Positions 35,047 through 43,114 of a stretch of DNA of 64,000 nt are shown piece by piece (within the stretch, counting starts at the first letter, position 1; the number at the start of each line of letters is the position of its first letter). The position numbers and the translations under genes were made by a program. Under the pieces are notes generated by a model, which worked only from the letters and a program-made list of their open reading frames with translations, was not told the origin of the DNA and made no database searches. Origin of the DNA: CAZADH01 sp964483805 (GTDB taxonomy: Bacteria > Muiribacteriota > Ozemobacteria > Ozemobacterales > Ozemobacteraceae); assembly GCA_964483805.1 (NCBI GenBank), contig CAZADH010000001.1:1-64000 (forward strand). The letters run 5' to 3'.

Positions 35047-36693
35047 ATGTCGAATCTGTTGAAAATGATCGGTGCCGCGCTCTGTCTGTACCTTTTGTTC
35101 TTCCACGCCATTGGCGATCTGCCGTTGATCGACCCCGATGAACCGTTCTACGGCCAGGTGGCCAAAGAGATGGCGCGGGGTGCAGGTTGGCTGACGCCGC
35201 ACTACGACGGCAAGGTGTTCTGGGACAAACCACCGCTCTATTACTGGTTGTCGGGTTACACCACGGCGGTGTTCGGTGCGAATGGATTGGGGGCGCGTCT
35301 GCCGGCGGCGGTGGCAGCCGTGCTGCTGACCCTGCTCGTGGGTGCCTGGGCCGCCGCGGAGTTCGGTGCGACGGTGGCTGTTTTTGCGGCTGCGGTGTTT
35401 GCCACGTGCCTGCACGCGATCATCTTGTCGAAGGCTGCGGTGACCGACATGGTGCTCGCGCTCAACCTGGCGAGTGCTTTGTATTGCTATCGGTGTTGGT
35501 TGCGTGCCGAGGGTTCCGCGACCTACGTGTGGGCAGCGGCCTTCGGGGTGGCGGCGGGGCTGGCCCTGCTGACCAAGGGTCCGCTGGCCTTCATTCTGCT
35601 TGCCGTTGCCCTGACCATTCACCTGGTGACGTCCGGGCAGGTGGCGAAGCTCGAGCGCGGTGGGGCGACCGGGGTCGGCATGGCCCTGGTCGTCGGTCTG
35701 CCGTGGTTCATGACAATGTATGGTGTTCATGGCGATTCGTTCGTGCAGAAGTTCATCATCGCCAACAACTTTGGCCGGTTCTTCAGTGCCGAACACCCGG
35801 AGATCACCGGGGGCTGGTACTCGTACCTGATGAACTTTCCGACGTTGCTGCTCTTCTTCTTCCCGTGGAGCCTGTTTCTGCCCCAGGCACTGCTGCACGC
35901 CTGGCGTCGCGACGACCCCGATGCGCGGTTGCCGTTGATCTGGCTGGTGACCGTTTTTGCGTTCTTCTCGACTGCGAAGACGCAGTTGGTCACCTATATC
36001 TTTCCGCTGTATCCGGCGGCCGCGGTGCTGGTCGGGCGCTATTGGCACGACGCATTGGCGGCCGATCACGCACCCGCCGGTTTGCGTCGCGGCGTGCTGG
36101 GGGTCGTTGGTTTTTCGGCGTTTCTCGGCATTGGTCTGGCCGGCACCGCGGCGGCAAAGTATCCGGGGGCTGAGTTGGTTGGCCTGGGCCTCGGGTTGAT
36201 TGCCGTGGCGGCGAGCGTGCTGGCACTGCGTCAGTTCGATGGCTACGTCGGAACCGCAGGTGCGGCGGGCCAGAGTGGTGGCGCGGTGATCTTCCAGCCG
36301 CGGCCCGCGGTGTTCTGGGCGTTGGCGGTCGGCATGGTGCCGTTCGCGGTCTACCTGATGAGTGTGCTGTTTCCGCGGGCCTTGCCGTTTGTCAGTACCG
36401 ATGAGTTGGCGCGGGTCGTGCGCTCACGGTTTGCTGCCGCCCAGGTCGTGGCGTTGAAACTGGGGCATCGCACCAGCCTGCTCTACAACTTCGACTTCCA
36501 GCCGATGCCGACCGAGAGCATCGCCGAAGCGCGGCAGCGCTTTGCTTGTCTTGGCCCGGTGGTGGTTTTGTGCCAAGACAAGTTCGTCGACCAGGTGGCG
36601 TCGGCAACGGCGCCGGTCGCGCGGCAAGGCAAGATCGTGGCCTTGGCCAACACGGCGGCGTTGGCGGCCGCACAAGAGAACTGCGTGCGTTGA
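35047..36693 (+). CDS. ArnT/PMT-type (GT39) membrane glycosyltransferase
   Basis: The 548-residue integral-membrane protein has about 11-12 helices. The N-terminal loop of the GT39 family contains LIDPDEPFYGQVAKEMARG, with the catalytic Asp-Glu, and the matching KVFWDKPPLYYWLSG. These enzymes transfer a sugar from a polyprenyl-phosphate donor to lipid A or protein on the periplasmic side. Specificity is unknown. The stop codon is part of TGATCA, which also supplies the stop of the convergent gene. There is no Shine-Dalgarno sequence, consistent with a leaderless mRNA. Confidence 0.9.
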   Translation: MSNLLKMIGAALCLYLLFFHAIGDLPLIDPDEPFYGQVAKEMARGAGWLTPHYDGKVFWDKPPLYYWLSGYTTAVFGANGLGARLPAAVAAVLLTLLVGAWAAAEFGATVAVFAAAVFATCLHAIILSKAAVTDMVLALNLASALYCYRCWLRAEGSATYVWAAAFGVAAGLALLTKGPLAFILLAVALTIHLVTSGQVAKLERGGATGVGMALVVGLPWFMTMYGVHGDSFVQKFIIANNFGRFFSAEHPEITGGWYSYLMNFPTLLLFFFPWSLFLPQALLHAWRRDDPDARLPLIWLVTVFAFFSTAKTQLVTYIFPLYPAAAVLVGRYWHDALAADHAPAGLRRGVLGVVGFSAFLGIGLAGTAAAKYPGAELVGLGLGLIAVAASVLALRQFDGYVGTAGAAGQSGGAVIFQPRPAVFWALAVGMVPFAVYLMSVLFPRALPFVSTDELARVVRSRFAAAQVVALKLGHRTSLLYNFDFQPMPTESIAEARQRFACLGPVVVLCQDKFVDQVASATAPVARQGKIVALANTAALAAAQENCVR

Positions 36694-37314
36694 TCAGGCG
36701 CGCGGACGGCGCAACGGTGCGACTTTGCTCGTCCGTAACGGGCGTGGGGCCCGGGCGGCCGGGGCGGCGTTGGCGGCTGGGTTTGCGTTCACGAATTCAT
36801 CGCGCAGAATACCCATGATGATCTCGTCGTGGTATTCGCCGCGCCGGTAGAACTGCTGGCGGAGCCGACCTTCCTCGACGAAGCCGAGGCGCCGGTAGCT
36901 GGCGATGGCGCGGTCGTTGTAGGCGAAAACACGTAATAATACCTTGCGCAGGTCGAGTTCGTCGAAGAGGAACCGCAACAACACCCGCATGGCATCGGTG
37001 CCGTAACCCTGGCCCCAGCGCTCTTTGTTGGCGATGGCGATGCCGACGTAGGTCGTGCGGTTTTTGCGGTCGAGTTCAAAATAGCCGCAGCCGCCGAGAT
37101 ACTCGCCCTCGATCGTTTCGATGGCGAAGTTGTAGCCGCGCTCCTTGCTATTGGCGCACTCGTTGATGAACTTCTCTTCCTCGGCCATCGAGATGGGCAG
37201 AATGAGCCCGCTGTTGAGCAGGTGTTGCACCTCGGGATCGTTGAAGTAACGGTGGGCCAGTTCGAGATCGGTTTTCTCGTAACCGCGCAGGATGACCTTG
37301 TCGCCTCGATACAT
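36694..37314 (-). CDS. RimJ/RimL-type GNAT acetyltransferase
   Basis: The 206-residue protein has the full GNAT core: KVILRGYEKTDLELAHRYFND, GGCGYFELDRKNRTTYVGIAIANKERWGQGYGTDAMRVLLRFLF with the acetyl-CoA loop, and VFAYNDRAIASYRRLGFVEEG. Family members acetylate N-termini of ribosomal proteins, aminoglycosides or metabolites. The C-terminal 30 residues are Arg/Ala-rich and not part of the fold. The stop directly abuts the stop of the GT39 gene. It starts behind GCGGAGAC. Confidence 0.88.
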   Translation of the reverse strand: MYRGDKVILRGYEKTDLELAHRYFNDPEVQHLLNSGLILPISMAEEEKFINECANSKERGYNFAIETIEGEYLGGCGYFELDRKNRTTYVGIAIANKERWGQGYGTDAMRVLLRFLFDELDLRKVLLRVFAYNDRAIASYRRLGFVEEGRLRQQFYRRGEYHDEIIMGILRDEFVNANPAANAAPAARAPRPLRTSKVAPLRRPRA

Positions 37315-37385
37315 TGCGCTTGTCTCCGCTCGTTGCTATAAAATGCACCGTGCCGTCGGTGCGGTGTTGGAAATACAAAGTATGG

Positions 37386-37781
37386 CTATTGTGTCGGTTT
37401 GGTGGTGACCAGGGGTTCGTCGGCAATGACGAATTTGGTGGTCGGATGCAGGTAGAGGCCGGTGTTCCCGGTACGCGCAGAGAACCAGCGGTCGCACGCC
37501 GGGCAGATGATATCGACGGTGCGCTTCAACCGGAACCGCAGGCCGGGATGGTCGTGTTGCAGCCGGTCAATATGCCGCGCCCACAAGATGTCGGCCTGCT
37601 CGACGCCACGGGTGCCGATGGTCTGACCGCAATCCGGACACACGACCCCGACGGCGAACGCGAGCAACTGCTGCCGGGCGCGGTGATGCAGCCACATGGC
37701 GACCGGAATGGCCAGCAGCACAAGCGGCAATGCGACAAACACGGCCGCGGAGAGCAGGAGTTCTGAGAGAACGGCTAGCAT
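37386..37781 (-). CDS. Small membrane protein with double CPxC zinc-ribbon
   Basis: The 131-residue product has one N-terminal membrane helix (about 8-30). A cytoplasmic domain follows with two cysteine pairs, CPDCGQTIG and CPACDRWF, about 45 residues apart, likely a single zinc site. There is no assigned function. A TATGCT hexamer ends 11 bases before the ATG, so the mRNA leader would be very short. It lies between two minus-strand genes but is not overlapping either. Confidence 0.6.
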   Translation of the reverse strand: MLAVLSELLLSAAVFVALPLVLLAIPVAMWLHHRARQQLLAFAVGVVCPDCGQTIGTRGVEQADILWARHIDRLQHDHPGLRFRLKRTVDIICPACDRWFSARTGNTGLYLHPTTKFVIADEPLVTTKPTQ

Positions 37782-37944
37782 GGTGTGCCGTCAGCATAGC
37801 GTATTTGGGCGTTTGGCGAAAGTCCCCCTTGCTCGGGGTGTTACGGGGTGCCCGGCCAATGCCACGCCGGTTGTCACGGTGGCATCGCTGGTGGGGCGCA
37901 TGCCGATGGATGGCCGGTGAACATGGACATGGTGCCGAAAACAA

Positions 37945-37971
37945 CAGCGCCGGCCTCTGGGGCCGGCGCTG
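37945..37971 (-). terminator. Terminator of the ATP-cone/uridine-kinase gene
   Basis: An 11-bp stem (37945-37955 with 37961-37971), loop TCTGG, 21 bases after the minus-strand stop at 37993. On the minus strand it is followed by TTGTTTTCGG. Confidence 0.75.
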
Positions 37972-37992
37972 CACGACAAAGGCGAGGCGTAA

Positions 37993-39333
37993 TCAGTATT
38001 TGTAGATGCTGCCGCCGATGTACTCGCGGATGAGCGCGTCTTTGGGGACGACGCTCTCGTCCTGCCAGTCATGGAAGGCGGCGAGCATGTCATGCACCCG
38101 CTTGGCGCGAATGAAGGCGTCCTGCCGCTTGGGTTCGGCGCGGTAGTCCTGAATGAAGTCGGGGAAATACTTGAACAAGTGCTTCTTGTAGATCGGCAGT
38201 TCGTAGGCGAGCGAGCCGTCGAGGATATGATCGACGGTGTCGATGAACGGGATGATGTGCTGGATTTCGCTGCGGCGCACGTAATGCCAGTGTTCGAGGG
38301 TCTGCCGCGGGTTGTAGCTGCGGTGCCAACTGTCGCGGACCATGCGGCGGAGCAGCCGCACATCGGCCCAGCGCAGGAAGTTGCCGGTGTGGTCTTTGAT
38401 CTGGCACAAACTTTCGATGTAGAGCTTGAACTTCTTGGCGGCCGGGACGCTGTCGGTCATTGGCCCGTAGAGGCCATGCAGGCTGTCGAGCAGCACGATC
38501 TGGTGCTTCTCAAGTTTGAGCGGGTCGGTGTCGAGCTCGCGCTTGCCGGTCTTGAAGTTGTACCGCGGCATCTTGATCGTCTTGCCCTTGAGCAATTGCG
38601 ACAGGTGCGTGTTGATCAGTTCGAGGTCGAGGGCCTGCGGGGTCTCGAAATCGTAATCGCCGAACTCGTCGCGCGGATGGTGCGACAGATCGAAGAAGTA
38701 GTTGTCGAGGTTCATCGCGACCAGTTCGTATCCCCGGGCCTGAAGCTGCTCGCCCACCTTGATGGTGGTCGTCGTCTTGCCACTGCTGCTGGGGCCGGCG
38801 ATGATGACAATGCGGATCTCGTCTTTGCGGTCGAGGATCTTGGAAACCGCCGCCTGCACGTCAGCGGAGTACTTTTCGGTGACCTCTTGCACGAGGGCCG
38901 GATACGAACCGTCTTCAATGCGCTCATTGATCTTGGCGATCGAGTAGCAGTTGTGGTCGACGGCCCACGACAGGATCTGCCAGATTTTCTTGTACGGGAT
39001 ATTGCCGGAGGTGGCGCTGTATTGCTCTTTGCCGCGGCGCAGCTTGGCGTGTTCGTAGCGGAACAGAATGAACGCCTTGGCGGTGCGGGCGTGGCCGTCT
39101 TCGATCAGTTCACGTTCGATGATGTCTTGAATCTCTTCGACGTTGGGCAGAATCGGGGGTTGCTTGGTCAGTTCGAGGTGGTGCACCACCTTGTCGGCAA
39201 GGATCTCGGCCAGTTTGCGATCGCTGCCGCCGACTTCCTGCGCGGCCTTGAAAATGGCTTCGACGATCTTCTCTTTGTCGAACGGAACAACCGAACCGTT
39301 GCGTTTGATGACCTTTTGAATCGAACTGTCCAT
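37993..39333 (-). CDS. ATP-cone domain fused to uridine-kinase-like P-loop kinase
   Basis: The 446-residue product starts with an ATP-cone (VIKRNGSVVPFDKEKIVEAIFKA, about residues 5-95), the allosteric nucleotide-binding domain of ribonucleotide reductases. A P-loop kinase of the uridine kinase/phosphoribulokinase family follows (IIAGPSSSGKTTTTIKVGEQL at about 195, NLDNYFFDL, VLLDSLHGLYG). It probably phosphorylates a nucleoside or sugar under nucleotide control. I chose MDSSIQKVIKRNG (39333) behind AAGGAGTG. A consensus promoter (TTGACA-17-TAGGCT) lies upstream. Confidence 0.88.
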   Translation of the reverse strand: MDSSIQKVIKRNGSVVPFDKEKIVEAIFKAAQEVGGSDRKLAEILADKVVHHLELTKQPPILPNVEEIQDIIERELIEDGHARTAKAFILFRYEHAKLRRGKEQYSATSGNIPYKKIWQILSWAVDHNCYSIAKINERIEDGSYPALVQEVTEKYSADVQAAVSKILDRKDEIRIVIIAGPSSSGKTTTTIKVGEQLQARGYELVAMNLDNYFFDLSHHPRDEFGDYDFETPQALDLELINTHLSQLLKGKTIKMPRYNFKTGKRELDTDPLKLEKHQIVLLDSLHGLYGPMTDSVPAAKKFKLYIESLCQIKDHTGNFLRWADVRLLRRMVRDSWHRSYNPRQTLEHWHYVRRSEIQHIIPFIDTVDHILDGSLAYELPIYKKHLFKYFPDFIQDYRAEPKRQDAFIRAKRVHDMLAAFHDWQDESVVPKDALIREYIGGSIYKY

Positions 39334-39393
39334 GGGTGGCTTCACTCCTTGCCTTGATCTGTGCAACCCGATTCGCCACGCGAAATCTTTCTC

Positions 39394-39422
39394 AGCCTAG
39401 CCAAGCCGGGGCACGTTGTCAA
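39394..39422 (-). promoter_or_regulatory. Promoter of the ATP-cone kinase gene
   Basis: On the minus strand TTGACA (39422-39417) is a perfect -35, with a 17-base spacer and TAGGCT (39399-39394). Confidence 0.8.
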
Positions 39423-39423
39423 C

Positions 39424-39461
39424 TGTGGGGACAGACCCTCAGGTCTGTCCCCCATCCACAA
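39424..39461. promoter_or_regulatory. Palindrome between two divergent promoters
   Basis: Arms GGGGACAGACC (39427-39437) and GGTCTGTCCCC (39442-39452) are perfect with a CTCA centre; outer TGTGG and CCACA extend the symmetry with a short offset. It exactly fills the space between the two -35 boxes. It could be an operator for both genes, or a mobile REP-type palindrome. Confidence 0.65.
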
Positions 39462-39462
39462 T

Positions 39463-39491
39463 TTGCCCAGAGAGGGCGTGCGTGGTAGGAT
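39463..39491 (+). promoter_or_regulatory. Leaderless promoter of the radical-SAM gene
   Basis: TTGCCC (39463-39468), a 17-base spacer, TAGGAT (39486-39491). The ATG starts at 39500, so the leader would be at most one to three bases and no ribosome-binding site is present. Confidence 0.7.
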
Positions 39492-39499
39492 ACCGGACC

Positions 39500-40477
39500 A
39501 TGTTGAACATCCTGGCGCAGATTGGGGCACGCTGGGCCGGTACACCGCTGCCGGCACCGACGCGAGTGCAGTTCGAGGTGGCGAATTGCTGCAACCTCGC
39601 CTGTCCGATGTGTCCGCGCGACCAGTTGAAACTGCCGCAGACCATCATGCCGCTCGAAGTGTTTCGGGCCGGCCTGGCGTCGTGCCCGCCCGGCTGCAAG
39701 ATCACCCTGACCGGTTGGGGCGAACCGCTGCTGAACCGCGATCTGTTCACGATGGTGCGGGAAGCGCGCGCCCGCGGGCACCAGACTGCGTTCACCAGCA
39801 ACGGTATTCTGCTCGACCGCCATCTCGATGCCATTCTGGATTCGGGTCTCGATGCGTTGTCGGTGTCGCTCGACAGCACGTTGCCCGATGCGCACGGGCA
39901 CGGCGATGCCTCGAAGCAATTGGCGAATCTGCAGGCACTGCAGGCACGGGCCCGCGAGCGCGGCCTGCCCTGCCCCACCCTGTCGTTGTTGACGACGTTG
40001 CAGGATGACGGGGGCCGTGGGGCCCTCTCGGTGGTCGAGGCCGCGGCGCGCCTCCGGGTGGCGCGGATGGTGCTGGTGCGCCTCAATATCTGGAATCCGG
40101 CATCGGGGCTGAAACGCCCGGATCTGGTGACTGAAATACGCAATATTGCCCGAATCGAGCGGGCCGCACGTCGGCACGGTCTACGCGTCGATCACAACGG
40201 CGCATTCTTCACCGGGGTGCCGCGCGTGCTCTACCGTCTGCTTCGGCCGTGGCTGTACCGGGGTGATACCGTTTGCCCCAAGCCGCTCGACTTTCTCTAT
40301 GTGCGCGACAACGGTGATGTGACGCCGTGTTGCGATCTTCCCCACAGTGTCGTCGGCAACGTGATGCGCGAGCGGTTGCTCGACATCTGGAACGGCGCAG
40401 CGGTGGCCCGGTTCCGCCAGGCCATGCCCGAGCGCTGCCGTCATTGCGATCATCTCTTCCTGCGACAGAAATACTGA
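39500..40477 (+). CDS. Radical SAM/SPASM-domain protein
   Basis: The 325-residue protein has the iron-sulfur motif CNLACPMC (CxxxCxxC), the GWGEPLLN motif binding S-adenosylmethionine, and a C-terminal SPASM-like domain with Cys residues in DVTPCCDL and CRHCDHLF for a further cluster. SPASM enzymes modify peptides, sugars or cofactors. It starts the cluster of three radical-SAM genes and glycosyltransferases. The reading frame is open to 39416, but the promoter at 39463-39491 excludes an upstream start. Confidence 0.88.
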   Translation: MLNILAQIGARWAGTPLPAPTRVQFEVANCCNLACPMCPRDQLKLPQTIMPLEVFRAGLASCPPGCKITLTGWGEPLLNRDLFTMVREARARGHQTAFTSNGILLDRHLDAILDSGLDALSVSLDSTLPDAHGHGDASKQLANLQALQARARERGLPCPTLSLLTTLQDDGGRGALSVVEAAARLRVARMVLVRLNIWNPASGLKRPDLVTEIRNIARIERAARRHGLRVDHNGAFFTGVPRVLYRLLRPWLYRGDTVCPKPLDFLYVRDNGDVTPCCDLPHSVVGNVMRERLLDIWNGAAVARFRQAMPERCRHCDHLFLRQKY

Positions 40478-40520
40478 GTATTTACTCCACTGTCGTGGGT
40501 GCGAACCCGAGGTCGAAACC

Positions 40521-41960
40521 ATGAAAATCACTTACATCGCCCCGCCGCCCGAGGCCGGAAAACGTGCCGCCGAGCGTGTTGCCGGTTGTGCCCATGTCAT
40601 CTACAACGTGCCGAACATCTACGTGCTCTGGGTGGCGGCCGTGCTCGAGAAAGACGGCCATCAGGTGCGGCACGTCGATGCTGCCCTCGAAAACTGGTCG
40701 CCGGAGCGGTTCCGCGAGTTCATCAAGGCCGACGACAGCGATGCGTATTATTTCTATTCGGTCAACCTCGCCAAGGAACTGGACATCGCGACGACCCGCA
40801 TGATCCATGAGGTTCGCGGGGGCGTGCCGGTGATCTTCACCGGTCCATCGCCGTCCGACAAGGTCGACGATTTCGTGGTCGATGCCCACACCTTCGTGGT
40901 GCGCGGCGAGGCGGAGGTGACCACCCGCGAACTGGTGCGGGCGTTGCGTGACAAAACCCCGTTGGCCGGGGTCGATGGCATGAGCTGGCGCGACGGCTCC
41001 GGCCCGGTGCAGCACAACAAACCACGGGCGCTGATCGAGAATCTCGATGAGATACCCTTCCCGGCGCGGCATTTGATCGACCGCGAAGCGTATTTCAACC
41101 CGAAGCTTGGCGTGCGGCCGTTCACCTCGGTGATGACGTCGCGGGGTTGTCCGAACCAGTGCATCTATTGCGTGCCCAGTTCGGTGACTTTCGCCGCCGA
41201 GCTCGAGAACAAGCGGTATTTTGGCTGCAAACCGCGCGTGCGTGTGCGCAGCATCGACAACATCGTCGCCGAGTTCGAGCAACTGGCCCGCGAAGGCTAC
41301 AAGGGCATCAGCATTCAAGACGACCAGTTCGCGTGGGGGACCGAGCGCACCGTCGAGTTGTGCCGGCGCCTCGCTCCGCTTGGCCTGGCGTGGGGCTGTT
41401 CGTGTCGCGCCGACCGGCTCAACGAGGCGATCATCAAGGCGATGGCGGCAGCCGGTTGTAAATACATCGACATCGGGGTCGAGTCGTTCGATCCCAAGGT
41501 GTTGCGTTACATCAAGAAGGGTTACGACGATCCGAAGATGGTCGAGCGGGTGATCAAGCTGATCCAGAAACATGGCGTGAAGGCGAAGATCAACATCCTC
41601 TTCGGCGCCAGTCCGCTCGAGACGAAGACCACGATCAAACGCACGATTCAAGAGGTCCGCCGCATCGGCCCCGATCAGGTCATGTACGACATCGTCAATC
41701 CGTTCCCGGGCACCGAGTTGTACAACCTCGCCAAGAAAGAGGGCTGGTTCCGCTACGGTGATTATGTGCCCGCCGACGTCGGCAAGCACAGCATCATCCA
41801 GTTGCCGCACCTCAAACCACGCGACCTGGAGCGGGCGATCCGGTACGCCAACATCACCTTCTTCTTCAGCCCACGCTTCTTGTTCAAGAACATCGTGGCG
41901 CTGCGCAGCCTGACGGCCCTGAAAAACTCGCTGGTGGCGATGTATCGCAAACTCGTGTGA
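40521..41960 (+). CDS. B12-binding-domain radical SAM protein
   Basis: The 479-residue enzyme has an N-terminal cobalamin-binding-like Rossmann domain (residues 1-140) and a radical-SAM core with SRGCPNQCIYC (CxxxCxxC). IDIGVESFDPKVLRYIKKG is typical of the COG1032 group. The C-terminal 60 residues are basic with a hydrophobic helix. Class B members methylate unreactive carbons using methylcobalamin. The ribosome-binding site GAGG is nine bases before the ATG. It is followed by a GT2 gene and a second enzyme of the same class, which suggests methylation or rearrangement of a glycolipid or polyprenoid in this cluster. Confidence 0.88.
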   Translation: MKITYIAPPPEAGKRAAERVAGCAHVIYNVPNIYVLWVAAVLEKDGHQVRHVDAALENWSPERFREFIKADDSDAYYFYSVNLAKELDIATTRMIHEVRGGVPVIFTGPSPSDKVDDFVVDAHTFVVRGEAEVTTRELVRALRDKTPLAGVDGMSWRDGSGPVQHNKPRALIENLDEIPFPARHLIDREAYFNPKLGVRPFTSVMTSRGCPNQCIYCVPSSVTFAAELENKRYFGCKPRVRVRSIDNIVAEFEQLAREGYKGISIQDDQFAWGTERTVELCRRLAPLGLAWGCSCRADRLNEAIIKAMAAAGCKYIDIGVESFDPKVLRYIKKGYDDPKMVERVIKLIQKHGVKAKINILFGASPLETKTTIKRTIQEVRRIGPDQVMYDIVNPFPGTELYNLAKKEGWFRYGDYVPADVGKHSIIQLPHLKPRDLERAIRYANITFFFSPRFLFKNIVALRSLTALKNSLVAMYRKLV

Positions 41961-42008
41961 CCGGGCGGCCATAACGGCCGAGGTGACAGAGACTGGTGTG
42001 TAAATACA

Positions 42009-43106
42009 ATGAGTGACATCAACAGCCAATCGGGAGCGGCGGCCCCCTTGCCGATCGTGACGCCACTGAAGATCAGTGTCGTCGTGCCGGTCTACAACGA
42101 AGAACGCAACATCGCCGGCCTGACCGCGAGTTTCGACCGCCTGGCCCTGGGCGACGACGACGAAGTGCTTTTTGTCGACGACGGTTCGGCCGACCGGTCG
42201 TTCGAGTTGTTGAGCAACTACGTGCAGGGCAAGCCGCGGGCGTTTCGCCTGGTGCGGTTGCCGGCAAACGTGGGGCGGGCCGAGGCCTTGAATGCCGGCG
42301 CCCGGGAGGCGAAAGGTGACGTGCTTGCGTTCACCGATGCTGACGCGCATCCACCGGTCGATTGGCTGCAACACGTGCGACGGTGGTTCGCCGATCCGAC
42401 CGTCGTCGCGGCTGGCGGGGCGTTTGCGCCGTCGAATCCCGATGAGGGCCTGGTCGGTTGGTATCATCTCGGCGATCGGGTAATGAACGAGATTCTCAGC
42501 AAGGGGCTGACCGCCAACAAACTGTCGGGTGTGAACTCGGCGGTACGGCGCGAGGCGTTGCTGAAGGTCGGCGGTTTCCGCCGCGAGGCCTGGTGGGCCG
42601 AAGATTCTGACCTGTGCTTCCGGCTCAAAGACCTGGGGCGCATCCACTACGATTCCAGTGTGGTGGTGACCACGGCGTATCCGGCCACGGTGGTCGAGAT
42701 CTGGAAGCGCAAGTGGATCTGGGGCCAGGCCATGGGCGTGAAGTTCCGCCGCGAGGGCGTGCCCGAGCCGCGCCTGCTCATTCGGCCGACCGTCATCACC
42801 GGGTTGACCGGGGTGCTGGCGATGCTGCCGTTTCTCGACGCGCAACAGCGCCGCACCGTGCTGCTGACCTTCGTCGCGCTGCAACTGTTCATGACCACCT
42901 ACATCTGGGGGCGCAGCAAGCGCTCGCTGAGTCTCGGTGAATGCGCGGCGGTGATCCCGTTGCTGGTGTTGCGCGAGGTCGCGTACGTCGGCGGGTTCTA
43001 CGACGGTCTGTGGCGCGGCGACGCGGTGACGAAGCGCGCTTCGTGGAAGCCGATGGTTGCCCCCGAGAACCCGGTCGCCACGGCGACCGAAACGGAAAAC
43101 AGGTAA
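42009..43106 (+). CDS. Family 2 glycosyltransferase
   Basis: The 365-residue protein has a GT-A fold with SVVVPVYNEERNIAGL at the start, FVDDGSADRS and the metal-binding FTDADAH. An acceptor-side ED motif sits in WWAEDSDLCFRLKDLG. Two hydrophobic segments near the C-terminus could anchor it to the inner membrane. It likely elongates a lipid-linked glycan. The gene is preceded by a GTAAATACAATG element that ends at the start codon and by no clear Shine-Dalgarno sequence. It is flanked by the two B12-type radical-SAM genes. Confidence 0.9.
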   Translation: MSDINSQSGAAAPLPIVTPLKISVVVPVYNEERNIAGLTASFDRLALGDDDEVLFVDDGSADRSFELLSNYVQGKPRAFRLVRLPANVGRAEALNAGAREAKGDVLAFTDADAHPPVDWLQHVRRWFADPTVVAAGGAFAPSNPDEGLVGWYHLGDRVMNEILSKGLTANKLSGVNSAVRREALLKVGGFRREAWWAEDSDLCFRLKDLGRIHYDSSVVVTTAYPATVVEIWKRKWIWGQAMGVKFRREGVPEPRLLIRPTVITGLTGVLAMLPFLDAQQRRTVLLTFVALQLFMTTYIWGRSKRSLSLGECAAVIPLLVLREVAYVGGFYDGLWRGDAVTKRASWKPMVAPENPVATATETENR

Positions 43107-43114
43107 TAACACGC

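Noticed and set aside
40482..43112. 876-codon open frame antisense to the radical-SAM and GT2 genes
   Set aside because: It covers three real genes on the other strand with recognisable motifs; the antisense translation has no domain pattern.
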